A stretch of 64,000 nucleotides of DNA from the NCBI RefSeq assembly GCF_022436705.1, contig NZ_JAKUHT010000021.1, positions 54,132-118,131 on the forward strand. The letters are read 5' to 3'. Every line of letters begins with the position of its first letter. Position 1 is the first letter of the stretch. Positions 8,217-16,233 of this stretch are shown here, one piece after another. Position numbers and translations under genes: made by a program. This DNA is from Nocardioides sp. CFH 31398 (GTDB lineage: Bacteria; Actinomycetota; Actinomycetes; Propionibacteriales; Nocardioidaceae). The notes under the pieces were generated by a model. The model had not been told where the DNA came from and did no database searches. It saw only the letters and a program-made list of their open reading frames with translations.

Positions 8217-8876
8217 GTGGCCACCACCGACCACGAGGCGACGTACGGCGTCGCCACCGCGACGCGGCGGCTGGCCGCGGAGATGTTCGCCGGGCTCTCC
8301 GACGAGCAGTGGCGGACCCCGAGCCTGTGCGGCGGGTGGACGGTCCGGGAGGTGGCCGCCCACCTGGCCGAGCCGCTGGAGACGGGGATGTCGACCGTCG
8401 GGCTGCTGGTCGGGATCGTCCGGGCCCGTGGGTCGCTCGACCGGATGGTCGACACCAGCGCCCGGCGCTACGCCGCCGCCCGCACCCCCGCGCAGCTGGT
8501 GCGGACCCTCCGCGAGCGGGCCGACGAGCGGCTCGACCCGCCGGTGATCGGTCCGCACGGGCCGATGAGCGACAGCCTCATCCACCTCCGCGACGCCGCG
8601 CGACCCCTCGGCGCGGGGGCGAACCCACCACCGGAGCACTGGCGCCACGTCCTCGACTTCCTCACCGACCCCCAGGCGGTGACGAAGGGGTTCTCCACAC
8701 CCGCCGCCCGGAAGGGCCTGCGGCTGGTCGCCACCGACCAGGACTGGACGCACGGCGACGGGGCCGAGCTGACCGGCCCCTCCGAGGCGCTGACGATGGC
8801 GCTGACCGGGCGGGCGGTGGCGCTCGACGACCTGTCGGGCGCCGGCGTCGACGTGCTGCGGTCGCGTCTGGCCTGA
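8217..8876 (+). CDS. Maleylpyruvate isomerase-family (DinB-like, mycothiol-type) protein
   Basis: The 219-residue protein has the DinB-like four-helix fold that in actinobacteria includes mycothiol-dependent enzymes. The region LSDEQWRTPSLCGGWTVREV with the following HLAE gives the usual first metal-binding histidine segment, and HWRHVLDFL and WTHGDG occupy later positions. I chose GTG at 8217 because GAGGAGG lies at 8201-8207; homology also begins there. The actual reaction (isomerase, S-transferase or other thiol chemistry) cannot be read from sequence. Confidence 0.82.
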   Translation: MATTDHEATYGVATATRRLAAEMFAGLSDEQWRTPSLCGGWTVREVAAHLAEPLETGMSTVGLLVGIVRARGSLDRMVDTSARRYAAARTPAQLVRTLRERADERLDPPVIGPHGPMSDSLIHLRDAARPLGAGANPPPEHWRHVLDFLTDPQAVTKGFSTPAARKGLRLVATDQDWTHGDGAELTGPSEALTMALTGRAVALDDLSGAGVDVLRSRLA

Positions 8877-8989
8877 GGTCCCGCTCCCCCGGCCGTCACC
8901 CGCTGGCCCGGCGGCGCGGGGCGGTCTACCCTGCCGGGACCCCGCCCCACCCGACGGCGAGCGGGACGGGACCGGGAGACGGGGGTGCC

Positions 8990-9799
8990 ATGCCCGGCAC
9001 GAGCACGGCCCGGCGCGCCCGTGGGCTCTACGACCTCGCACGCCGCCAGGTGGCCTCGGCCATCGCCGGCCGGGGGCCGGAGCAGTCCCCGGAGCGACGC
9101 GCGGCCGACGCCGCGGCGTACTGGCGCGCAGGTGACGACGAGCGCTGGAGCAGCAACTCCCACTTCCGGGACTCGGAGGCGTTCTCGGACGCCGGCTCGC
9201 TGTGGGAGCGCATGGGGCGTGAGCACCTGGACCTGGTGCGCACGGCCGCCCGGGCCGCCGGGTGGACCTGGGACGCGCCCCGCGTCGTCGACTGGGGCTG
9301 CGGCGGCGGGGCCAACGCGGCCGCCGTCGCGCCTCACGCCGGTGAGCTCGTGCTGGTCGACCTGTCCGCCCGCACCCTGGCCGAGGCGGCGGCCCAGGTC
9401 GCCGCTGTCGCGGACGTCCCCACCACCCAGGTCGTCGTGGACGTCGACGCCCCGGAGGCCGCGCTCGACCGGGTCGCGGGCTGCGACCTCTTCCTGTGCT
9501 TCTACGTGCTCGAGCTGGTGCCCAGCCAGGAGCACGGCGCCCGCATCCTCCGCGTCGCCGCCGAGGCCCTGGCCCCCGGCGGCATGGCGGTCCTGCAGTT
9601 CAAGTACGACGACGGCCGCCCCACGAGCCGCCCGCACCGTCGCGACTACGTCCGCCACCTCGCCGACATGACGACGTACGGCATCGCCGACTTCTGGACG
9701 CTCGTCGAGGCGTGCGGGTTGCGCCCGGTGCTGGTGACACTGGTGCCCGAGAACGAGCTGGACCAGCGCTACGGCTACCTGGCCGCGGTCAAGCCGTAG
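8990..9799 (+). CDS. Class I SAM-dependent methyltransferase
   Basis: The 269-residue enzyme has motif I as VVDWGCGGGANAAAV, a canonical glycine-rich SAM loop, followed by LVLVDLSARTL for the ribose-binding acidic residue. LAPGGMAVLQFKYDD fits the later beta-strand region. The N-terminal segment WRAGDDERWSSNSHFRDSEA resembles methyltransferases found in polysaccharide loci, so a glycan substrate is possible. It starts at ATG 8990 with GGAG-rich sequence upstream. Its stop overlaps, tail to tail, the stop of the GNAT gene on the other strand (9789-9799). Confidence 0.83.
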   Translation: MPGTSTARRARGLYDLARRQVASAIAGRGPEQSPERRAADAAAYWRAGDDERWSSNSHFRDSEAFSDAGSLWERMGREHLDLVRTAARAAGWTWDAPRVVDWGCGGGANAAAVAPHAGELVLVDLSARTLAEAAAQVAAVADVPTTQVVVDVDAPEAALDRVAGCDLFLCFYVLELVPSQEHGARILRVAAEALAPGGMAVLQFKYDDGRPTSRPHRRDYVRHLADMTTYGIADFWTLVEACGLRPVLVTLVPENELDQRYGYLAAVKP

Positions 9800-10613
9800 T
9801 GCCCGCGGCCTGCTCGTCCCAGGTCAGCACGTACGGCGTCGTCGTGGTCACCGCGAGCAGGCCGGACCGCTCGAGGATCGGTCGCGACATCGGCGTCGAG
9901 TCGCTGTGCAGCAGCCGCAGCCCCTGGTCCAGGGCGGAGCGCGCCCTCACCGCGGTGAGGGCGCGGTAGATCCCGCGGCCCCGCCACTCCGGGCGCACGG
10001 CGCCGCCCCAGACGCCGGCCACGTCGGTGCCCGGCACGGGCTCGAGGCGACCGGTGCCGACGATCGTCCGGTCGGCCTCGGCGACCCACAGCTCCGCACC
10101 GTCGTCGAGCGCCAGCCGGGAGAGCGCCGCCTGCGCCGTCCGGTCGGACGGCGGTCGCCCGAACACCTGGTCCTGCATCGCGGCCGTCGCTCGGACGTCG
10201 TCCTCCGTCGTCACGCGACGCAGCACCACCCCCGCGGGCAGCGGGACGTCGACGGCGAGGACGGCGGCCTCCCCCAGCATCACCGTCTCCTCGGGCCCGG
10301 CGACGAAGCCGGCGCCCAGCAGCGCCTCGTGCAGCCCGGGGGCCGCGTCGTGCCCGCGGGTCTTCCACTCGGCCACGGCCAGGCCGGCCTCCGCGCGCAG
10401 GCGGGTGAGGTGGCCGACGGCGGAGACCACCAGCGCGCGGACGGCGTCCGCGTCGGCACCGCCGAGGTCCCGGTAGGTCACGAGCGCCCTGTCCCCGGGG
10501 AACGTCGCGAGCAGCAGCGGGCCGTGCCGCTCCACCGACAGCGCGCCCGCCGTCTCCGCGTCGGTGCGCAGCCGGTCGTCGTACGCGGCGAGCAGCGGGG
10601 CGCGATCGGTCAC
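9789..10613 (-). CDS. GNAT-family N-acetyltransferase
   Basis: The 274-residue protein has a C-terminal GNAT domain; the acetyl-CoA loop is VRPEWRGRGIYRALTAVRA (R/QxxGxG/A type), preceded by GVWGGAV. The N-terminal half looks like a second, degenerate GNAT-like domain. The frame stays open upstream to 11393, but I chose GTG at 10613 because the conserved protein begins there and the upstream extension runs antisense to another gene. The substrate is unknown. It converges with the methyltransferase and overlaps it by 11 nt. Confidence 0.83.
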   Translation of the reverse strand: MTDRAPLLAAYDDRLRTDAETAGALSVERHGPLLLATFPGDRALVTYRDLGGADADAVRALVVSAVGHLTRLRAEAGLAVAEWKTRGHDAAPGLHEALLGAGFVAGPEETVMLGEAAVLAVDVPLPAGVVLRRVTTEDDVRATAAMQDQVFGRPPSDRTAQAALSRLALDDGAELWVAEADRTIVGTGRLEPVPGTDVAGVWGGAVRPEWRGRGIYRALTAVRARSALDQGLRLLHSDSTPMSRPILERSGLLAVTTTTPYVLTWDEQAAGTTA

Positions 10614-10718
10614 GGGGGGACGCTCCCAGATCGGATGGTCGCGCACGAGACGCGCCCGGGTGGGGGAACCGGCCCGCGTCCTGAGGAGTGGAACACCCGG
10701 CAGCGGGCACACGGACCG

Positions 10719-11723
10719 ATGAGCACCCTCCGCGTCGGCCTCGTCGCCGACCCCGACGCCCCCACCGAGGTCGCCCGTCGGTTCCACCGGGACCAGGAGG
10801 CCGCCGAGGAGCGCCGGGGCTGGGGCACGGAGGTGGTCAGCGAGCCGTTCACCGAGGCGCGCGAGGACGCCGACGCGGCGTTCGGACGCCTCACCGACCT
10901 CGCACGCGAGCACGGGTGGGACCGGGTGGTCGGGGTGACCGAGCTCCCGCTGCACGGCGACGACGGCGAGTACCTGCTGGTCGAGACCGACGCCGACGGG
11001 CACGCCGCCATGCTGTCGCTGCCCGCGGTCGGGGGGCTCCGCGTGCAGGCCCGCAGCAACCGCGCGCTGCGCGACCTCGTGGAGGACATGACCGACGGCG
11101 GGACGGAGGTCGACGCCCGGGTGCCGCTGCCCCGACGCTCGGGCAGGGGGCGGGTCCTCCTGGGCATGGTGCTCGCGAACCGGCCGTGGCTCCTCGTGCC
11201 GGGCCTGAAGTCGGCCCTCGTGGCCGCTCTCACCACGGGCGCCATCGCCACCGTCAACTCGACCGTGTGGCTCCTGGCCGGGTCGCTGTCCCCGTGGCGC
11301 CTCGTCGTCGCCACCGTCGCCTCCATCGCGCTCGTCGTGGGCTGGCTCGTCATCGACGGCGAGCTCTGGGACCGCCCGGACGACGGGTCCCACCGCGCCC
11401 GGGAGAGGTCGCGGCTCTACAACCTCTCGACGCTGCTGACCCTCACCGCGGGCGCCGTCATCTGCTACGTCGCGCTCTACCTGCTGAACCTGCTGTGCGC
11501 GCTGTTCGTGCTCGACCCCGACGTCGTCGGCGGGTACCTGCGAATGCGCTCCGACTACGGCGACGTGTTCGTGCTGACCTGGTTCGTGGCCTCGGCGGCC
11601 ACCGTCGGCGGCGCCCTGGGCAGCGGCCTGGAGTCGGACCGCGCAATCCGGGCCGCGGCCTACTCCAAGCGGGAGGAGGACCGCCGCCAGCGGCTCGCGG
11701 AGGTCACTGGCCGAGGTTCGTGA
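10719..11723 (+). CDS. Membrane protein with soluble N-terminal domain, function unknown
   Basis: The 334-residue protein starts with about 150 soluble residues opening STLRVGLVADPDAPTEVAR, followed by three or four predicted helices (ALVAALTTGAIATVNSTVWL, LVVATVASIALVVGWLV, LLTLTAGAVICYVALYLLNL and a weaker last one). Related actinobacterial proteins are sometimes labelled as a methylene-tetrahydrofolate dehydrogenase, but I see no folate-enzyme motif, and I do not support that name. The start is ATG 10719. The final 20 bases overlap the end of the opposing DUF1345 gene. Confidence 0.75.
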   Translation: MSTLRVGLVADPDAPTEVARRFHRDQEAAEERRGWGTEVVSEPFTEAREDADAAFGRLTDLAREHGWDRVVGVTELPLHGDDGEYLLVETDADGHAAMLSLPAVGGLRVQARSNRALRDLVEDMTDGGTEVDARVPLPRRSGRGRVLLGMVLANRPWLLVPGLKSALVAALTTGAIATVNSTVWLLAGSLSPWRLVVATVASIALVVGWLVIDGELWDRPDDGSHRARERSRLYNLSTLLTLTAGAVICYVALYLLNLLCALFVLDPDVVGGYLRMRSDYGDVFVLTWFVASAATVGGALGSGLESDRAIRAAAYSKREEDRRQRLAEVTGRGS

Positions 11724-12453
11724 CCAGGTTGATGGCCACCGCCATCACCCCGGTGCCGAACGCGTAGGAGAGCAGGGCGTGGCCGAGGGCCACCCTGCGG
11801 ATGCGCGTGGCCGTCGGCTCGGTCTCCGACACGGCGAACGACATCCCGACGGTGAAGGCCAGGTAGGCGAAGTCGCCGTACGTCGGTGGGTCCTCCTGCT
11901 TGAAGTCGATGCCGCGCGCATCGGGCTCGTCGACGTAGTAGAGGCGGGCGTACTTGAAGGCGTAGACCGTGTTCACCAGGGCCCACGACAGCGCGACGCT
12001 GAGCACGCTCAGGATGACGGAGGCGACGGAGGCGGGCGTCCTGCTCGAGCCGGACTGCACCAGGGCCTGCACGACCACCGCCAGGCTCACCACGGCCGCC
12101 GCGATCAGCCACACGTCGGTCGACCGGGTCTCGCTCTCCTGCTCGGCCAGGCGCTTGGTCCCGGCGTGCCCGAGCGGCCAGCTCTTGTGCCACACCCAGG
12201 CGAGCAGCACGGTCGCCGTCACGGTCCAGGTGACCAGCGGCAGCAGCGTCGGGGTCGAGACCAGGGCGACCCCGACGCCCGCGGCCAGCCCCACGGCCAG
12301 GCTGAGCAGCGCCCGCCGCGGGGACAGCAACCGGTCCTGGTCGCGCCCGTGGTCCGACCCGTGGTCCGACCCGTGGTCCGACCCGGGGTCCGACCCGGGG
12401 TCCGGGCCGGTGGCCGGTCCGGTGCCCGGTCCCGTGCCCGGTCCCGTGTCCAC
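11704..12453 (-). CDS. DUF1345 family membrane protein
   Basis: The 249-residue protein has about six helices and the DUF1345 signature PTYGDFAYLAFTVGMSFAVS. Family function is unknown. The first 40 residues are low complexity, built from TGPG and DPGSDHGSDHG units. They are encoded by 12-bp repeats (GTGGTCCGACCC and variants, about 12356-12410), a likely slippage expansion of a cytoplasmic tail. The gene converges with the membrane protein before it, sharing 20 nt. A hypothetical protein and a zinc alcohol dehydrogenase gene lie upstream on the same strand. Confidence 0.85.
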   Translation of the reverse strand: MDTGPGTGPGTGPATGPDPGSDPGSDHGSDHGSDHGRDQDRLLSPRRALLSLAVGLAAGVGVALVSTPTLLPLVTWTVTATVLLAWVWHKSWPLGHAGTKRLAEQESETRSTDVWLIAAAVVSLAVVVQALVQSGSSRTPASVASVILSVLSVALSWALVNTVYAFKYARLYYVDEPDARGIDFKQEDPPTYGDFAYLAFTVGMSFAVSETEPTATRIRRVALGHALLSYAFGTGVMAVAINLVTNLGQ

Positions 12454-12461
12454 GTCGCCCC

Positions 12462-13031
12462 CTACCGACGTGCCCGCCTGCGCCTGAGGAGCGAGTACGC
12501 CCCGGCGAGGCCGAGCAGCCAGGGCCAGCCGACGATCAGGGGGTCCATCCAGTGGTGCTTGACGTCGGCGCGGCCGTGTCCGAGGCGTGAGCTCAGGCCG
12601 TGGCGGGTGAGCTCCGCCTTCACCCCGGTCTCAGTGAGGGGGTTGTCGGGTCGCAGGGTGAGGAGGGACAGCGCCGCACTGCCGAACGCGTCGACCCGGT
12701 CGCCCGCCATCAGCAGGAGCCAGTGCGCGGCCTGGCCCTCGCTGTACCGGGCGTAGGCGAGCCTCCGGACGGCCCCGGACACCCCGCGCGGCGGGCAGGT
12801 GGTGCCGAAGACCGGCGGCAGCTGGGTGTGCTCGACCGACCGCTCCCGCGGGTAGGTCTCGGGCTGGCGCTGCGGGACCCCGCGGTGGGTGCCCGCGAGC
12901 GACTCGTCGAGCTGCTCCCGCGGCACCGACGGCCGGTCGGCATGGTCGAGGTCGGCACCCCACCCGGGGATGCGGGCCCGCAGCGTGTCGCTGTCGGGGG
13001 CGAGCGGGGGCTTGTGAGGCGTGTAGGGCAT
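12462..13031 (-). CDS. Hypothetical protein with one C-terminal membrane helix
   Basis: The 189-residue protein starts MPYTPHKPPLAPDSDTLRAR and is soluble for about 165 residues, then has a hydrophobic segment VGWPWLLGLAGAYSLL and ends with RRRRARR, suggesting a tail anchor with the basic end in the cytoplasm. I recognise no functional domain. It lies 17 bases after the zinc alcohol dehydrogenase on the same strand, so the two are probably cotranscribed, and it may localise or assist that enzyme. The ATG at 13031 has GGAGA upstream. Confidence 0.65.
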   Translation of the reverse strand: MPYTPHKPPLAPDSDTLRARIPGWGADLDHADRPSVPREQLDESLAGTHRGVPQRQPETYPRERSVEHTQLPPVFGTTCPPRGVSGAVRRLAYARYSEGQAAHWLLLMAGDRVDAFGSAALSLLTLRPDNPLTETGVKAELTRHGLSSRLGHGRADVKHHWMDPLIVGWPWLLGLAGAYSLLRRRRARR

Positions 13032-13048
13032 GAGGGTCTCCTTCGGTC

Positions 13049-14197
13049 TCAGACGGCGCCGGGGACGACGATCGGCTTGACGCAGCCGTCGAGCTTGGCC
13101 GAGAACATGTGGTAGCCCTCGGCGATGTGCTCGAGCGGGATGCGGTGGGTGATGACGTCGCTGGGCTTGAAGTAGCCGGCGCGCAGGTGCTCGAGCAGGC
13201 GGGGCCACTGCCGCTTCACGGGGCACTGGTTCATGCGCAGGGTCAGCCCCTTGTTCATGGCGTCGCCGAGCTTGACGGCGCTGAACAGCGGTCCGTAGGC
13301 GCCGATGACCGAGACCGTCCCGCCCTTGCGGACCGTGTCGATCGCCCAGTTCACCGCCACGGGCGAGCCGCCCTGCAGCTTGAGCTTCGCCGAGGTCACG
13401 TGCTGCAGCACCGCCCCGTCGGCCTCGGCCCCGACCGCGTCGATGACGACGTCCGCGCCGAGCCCGTCCGTCAGGTGCTTCAGGTGGCGCACCACGTCGC
13501 CGTGCTCGGTGAAGCTGACCGTCTCCGCGTGCGCGAAGGTGCGTGCCTTCTCCAGCCGGTAGTCGAGGTGGTCGACCACGATGACGCGGCCGGCGCCCAT
13601 GAGCCACGCGGACCGTGCCGCGAACAGTCCCACCGGTCCCGACCCGAACACCACGACCACGTCGCCCTCGTCGATCTCCCCCAGCTGGGCCCCGAAGTAG
13701 CCCGTGGGCAGGGCGTCGGTGCACAGCACCGCGTCGTCGTCGTCGAGCCAGTCGGGGATGATCGAGGGCCCGACGTCCGCGAAGGGCACGCGCACGTACT
13801 CCGCCTGCCCGCCGTCGTACCCGCCGCAGGTGTGGGAGTAGCCGTAGATGCCGCCCACGGCCGTCGCGTTGGGGTTGACGTTGTGGCAGTTCGAGTAGAG
13901 GCCGCGGGCGCAGAAGAAGCACGTCCCGCAGAACACGTTGAACGGCACCATGACCCGGTCACCGGGCTGCAGGTTCTGCACCGACGAACCCACCTCGTGG
14001 ACCTCGCCGATGAACTCGTGGCCGAACGTGTGCCCGACCCGGGTGTCCGGCATCATCCCGTGGTAGAGGTGCAGGTCGGAGCCGCAGATCGCCGCCCGGG
14101 TCACCCGGACGATCGCGTCACCGGGGTGCTCGACCACCGGGACGTCCTTCTCCTCGACGCGAACCCGGTAGGGCCCGCGGTAGACCATGGCGCGCAT
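13049..14197 (-). CDS. Zinc-dependent alcohol dehydrogenase (MDR family, formaldehyde-dehydrogenase-like)
   Basis: The 382-residue NAD(P)-dependent medium-chain dehydrogenase has the catalytic zinc ligands in AAICGSDLHLYHG and GHEFIGEV, and a structural-zinc cysteine cluster CGTCFFCARGLYSNC. The nucleotide-binding loop is VVVFGSGPVGLFAARSA. The architecture resembles glutathione-independent formaldehyde dehydrogenase-like proteins rather than classical ADH. The true substrate is not evident. I chose ATG at 14197, with GGGAGG just upstream, over a longer Ala-rich extension to 14284. It is divergent from a LuxR-type regulator, which might control it. Confidence 0.88.
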   Translation of the reverse strand: MRAMVYRGPYRVRVEEKDVPVVEHPGDAIVRVTRAAICGSDLHLYHGMMPDTRVGHTFGHEFIGEVHEVGSSVQNLQPGDRVMVPFNVFCGTCFFCARGLYSNCHNVNPNATAVGGIYGYSHTCGGYDGGQAEYVRVPFADVGPSIIPDWLDDDDAVLCTDALPTGYFGAQLGEIDEGDVVVVFGSGPVGLFAARSAWLMGAGRVIVVDHLDYRLEKARTFAHAETVSFTEHGDVVRHLKHLTDGLGADVVIDAVGAEADGAVLQHVTSAKLKLQGGSPVAVNWAIDTVRKGGTVSVIGAYGPLFSAVKLGDAMNKGLTLRMNQCPVKRQWPRLLEHLRAGYFKPSDVITHRIPLEHIAEGYHMFSAKLDGCVKPIVVPGAV

Positions 14198-14312
14198 CGG
14201 CGTCCTCCCCGAGGTCGCATCGAGCACGGCCGCTGCTGCGGCCGCCCCGGTGGGTCCGGGGGCACGACCTCGTGCTGGTCCCATCCCAGCCCTGCCGGGT
14301 CCTGCTCGGTAT

Positions 14313-14334
14313 CGGCAGATCTACCGACTCGACC
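14313..14334 (-). repeat. Solitary degenerate copy of the family 1 repeat
   Basis: CGGCAGATCTACCGACTCGA closely resembles the array B unit TGCGCAGATCTGCCGACTCG. It stands alone in the 251-base divergent gap between the alcohol dehydrogenase and the LuxR-type gene, unlike the arrays, which follow stop codons. The rest of the gap has no gene. Confidence 0.6.
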
Positions 14335-14448
14335 GCCCGCGACCGGTGGGTATGGCACCCACCGGGGCGGGTACCAGTGCCCACTTCGGACGAGCGCCCG
14401 CTCGAAGCCCGTCCGGAGCCTGCTCCGAGCACCGTGTGAGGAGCCGCC

Positions 14449-15534
14449 GTGCGTGGACAGCCACCCGTCGAGGGGATGCTCGAGGTCGCCGCCTCCGCCG
14501 TCCCTCTGCTCGAGCGGGCGCAGGGGCTCGTCGACGCGCTCGACCGCTTCGTGTGCGCCGACGCCGTGTGGCTGGCGGTGTCCGACCCGGCGTCGACGGT
14601 CTACGCGACCGTGGGGAGCACCGGCCTCGACTCCACCGCGCTGTCGGGCCTGGACCATCCGAGGGTGGCGGAAGAGATCCAGGACGCCGGGCTCGACCGC
14701 GACCGACCGCCGGTCAGCGTGTCGCAGCTCCCGATCGCCGTCGAGGAGCTGCCCACGTGGGCGGAGTGCCTGATCCCCGCCGGCTTCCGCGAGGGCCTCG
14801 CCGTGCCCCTGAGCGAGCCGGGCGGGCCCTACCTGGGGATGCTGTGCCTGCTGTCGTCGACGCGGGGGCCCTCACCCGCGGGGCTGCGCGCGTCCATGGC
14901 GCAGGTGGCGCCCGTCGTCGCCAGCGGCGTGTCCTCGTCGCGGTCGCTGCAGGACACCGCGAGCCTGGTGCGCGGCGCCACCTCGGGGGTCGTGCTCCTC
15001 CGTGACGGCAGCGCCTACCCCCTGCCGGGGCTGCCGGACCAGGCGCTCGCCGCGCGTGACCCCGCCGTCGTCCGGGTCGCGCGGGAGACGCTCCTCGCCG
15101 GGCGGCTCCACCGGTCCTTCCTGTGGCCCTGCCCGGACGCCGGTGGGAGCACCGTCCACGTCCGGTTGACGGCCCTGGCAGCCGCGGACGTGCCCGCCTA
15201 CGTGCTGGGCACGCTGCTGCTCGCCCCCGCGGACGACACCCGCGGGCTCACGGCGCGCGAGCTCGTGGTCCTGGGCCTGGTCGTGGACGGCTGGTCGAAC
15301 CAGCAGATCGCCCACCGGCTCGCCATCACCCCGCGGACCGTCGCCACGCACGTGGAGCACATCCTGCACAAGCTGCAGGTGCCGACCCGGACGATGGCGG
15401 CGGTCATCGCGGAGCGGGAGGGCTGCTACGTGCCTGCCTGCCTCCCCGACGCCGCGACGCCCACGGGGACCCCGCCCGCTCGTCCCCGGCAGGCGGACGG
15501 GCGCCCCCGCCCGGGGGCCTCACGCGGCTCGTGA
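14449..15534 (+). CDS. LuxR-family transcriptional regulator with GAF-like N-terminal region
   Basis: The 361-residue protein has a C-terminal LuxR/GerE helix-turn-helix: LTARELVVLGLVVDGWSNQQ, then IAHRLAITPRTVATHVEHIL. The first ~190 residues look like a GAF-type sensor domain (WLAVSDPASTVYATVG, EGLAVPLSEPGGPYLGMLC), with no obvious cofactor motif. There is no receiver domain, so it is probably a small-molecule sensor rather than a two-component regulator. The GTG start is 14449. It is transcribed away from the zinc alcohol dehydrogenase; control of that gene is a reasonable guess only. Confidence 0.85.
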   Translation: MRGQPPVEGMLEVAASAVPLLERAQGLVDALDRFVCADAVWLAVSDPASTVYATVGSTGLDSTALSGLDHPRVAEEIQDAGLDRDRPPVSVSQLPIAVEELPTWAECLIPAGFREGLAVPLSEPGGPYLGMLCLLSSTRGPSPAGLRASMAQVAPVVASGVSSSRSLQDTASLVRGATSGVVLLRDGSAYPLPGLPDQALAARDPAVVRVARETLLAGRLHRSFLWPCPDAGGSTVHVRLTALAAADVPAYVLGTLLLAPADDTRGLTARELVVLGLVVDGWSNQQIAHRLAITPRTVATHVEHILHKLQVPTRTMAAVIAEREGCYVPACLPDAATPTGTPPARPRQADGRPRPGASRGS

Positions 15535-15536
15535 GG
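15503..15536 (+). terminator. Paired hairpins at the LuxR-type gene stop
   Basis: GCCCCC/GGGGGC (15503-15518) is followed directly by CCTCACG/CGTGAGG with a 5-base loop (15518-15536), which contains the stop codon. No T-tract is present. It is a plausible intrinsic-type terminator facing the converging cupin gene. Confidence 0.4.
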
Positions 15537-15596
15537 TGCTCGGCCGTCGCCTCCCTCGTCGCCTCCCCCGTCGCCGCGCACCGACGGCGTCCACCC

Positions 15597-16223
15597 TCAC
15601 GCGCGCCAGTGGGAGGGGGTCGTCACGTCACCCGACCAGAGGTACACGGCCAGCAGCGGCCGCGAGGCGGTCCGCATCGCGTGCGCCTGCCAGGGCCGGT
15701 GGTGCAGCGGCGAGCCGGCGGGCCGGGCGCGGTACGACGTCGCGTCGTCGTCCAGCCAGTCGGCGTCCCCGAGGGGCAGGTAGACCTCGTCGGCGGGGTG
15801 GTGGTGCGGCGGGTAGTGGACGTCGCGGCCGAGCAGGAGGAGCCCCACGCTGACCCCCGACGTCGTCGGCTCGCCGTCAGGGGCCGCCCCGCCGTCGGGC
15901 GGGCCGACGAGCGTCGCGTGGGCGTAGCCGTCGAGGAAGCCCGGGGACGGTGGGTGGAGGAGGTAGTCGGCGGTCTGCGTCCACGCCGCGGCCGGGGCGA
16001 GCCGCCGCACGAGCTCCACCAGCCCCGCGTCGACACCCGCGGCGGGCTCGCAGGCCTCCGGCAGCTGGTCGAGGACGGCGAGGTCCCCCCGCCCCCCACC
16101 CGGCGGGAGGACGGCGTCCCGCTCCACGGCGTCCAGCAGGTCGGCGTGGGCGCCGAGGCCCTGGCGCCGCAGGACCGCCCCCAGCGCGCGGGCGAGGGCG
16201 ACGACGTCCGTCACCTCGGTCAC
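15597..16223 (-). CDS. Cupin protein of the DMSP-lyase family (DddL/DddQ/DddW-like)
   Basis: The 208-residue protein ends in a cupin barrel with both metal motifs: HYPPHHHPADEVYLPLGD (motif 1: two histidines and a glutamate) and HHRPWQAHAMRT (motif 2 histidine), followed by PLLAVYLWSGD. This spacing and the helical N-terminal region match the dimethylsulfoniopropionate lyase family, which splits DMSP to dimethyl sulfide and acrylate. Family members with other or no known activity exist, so the reaction is inferred. GTG at 16223 has AGGA upstream. It lies 10 bases after ychF and may be read with it. Confidence 0.72.
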   Translation of the reverse strand: MTEVTDVVALARALGAVLRRQGLGAHADLLDAVERDAVLPPGGGRGDLAVLDQLPEACEPAAGVDAGLVELVRRLAPAAAWTQTADYLLHPPSPGFLDGYAHATLVGPPDGGAAPDGEPTTSGVSVGLLLLGRDVHYPPHHHPADEVYLPLGDADWLDDDATSYRARPAGSPLHHRPWQAHAMRTASRPLLAVYLWSGDVTTPSHWRA

Positions 16224-16233
16224 CGGTCCTCGA

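Noticed and set aside
9789..11393. A 534-residue form of the GNAT protein
   Set aside because: The extra N-terminal half is low-complexity Arg/Asp/His sequence antisense to the membrane protein gene. The conserved protein starts at about 10613.
10719..11723. Methylene-tetrahydrofolate dehydrogenase annotation
   Set aside because: The protein has several membrane helices and no FolD motifs.
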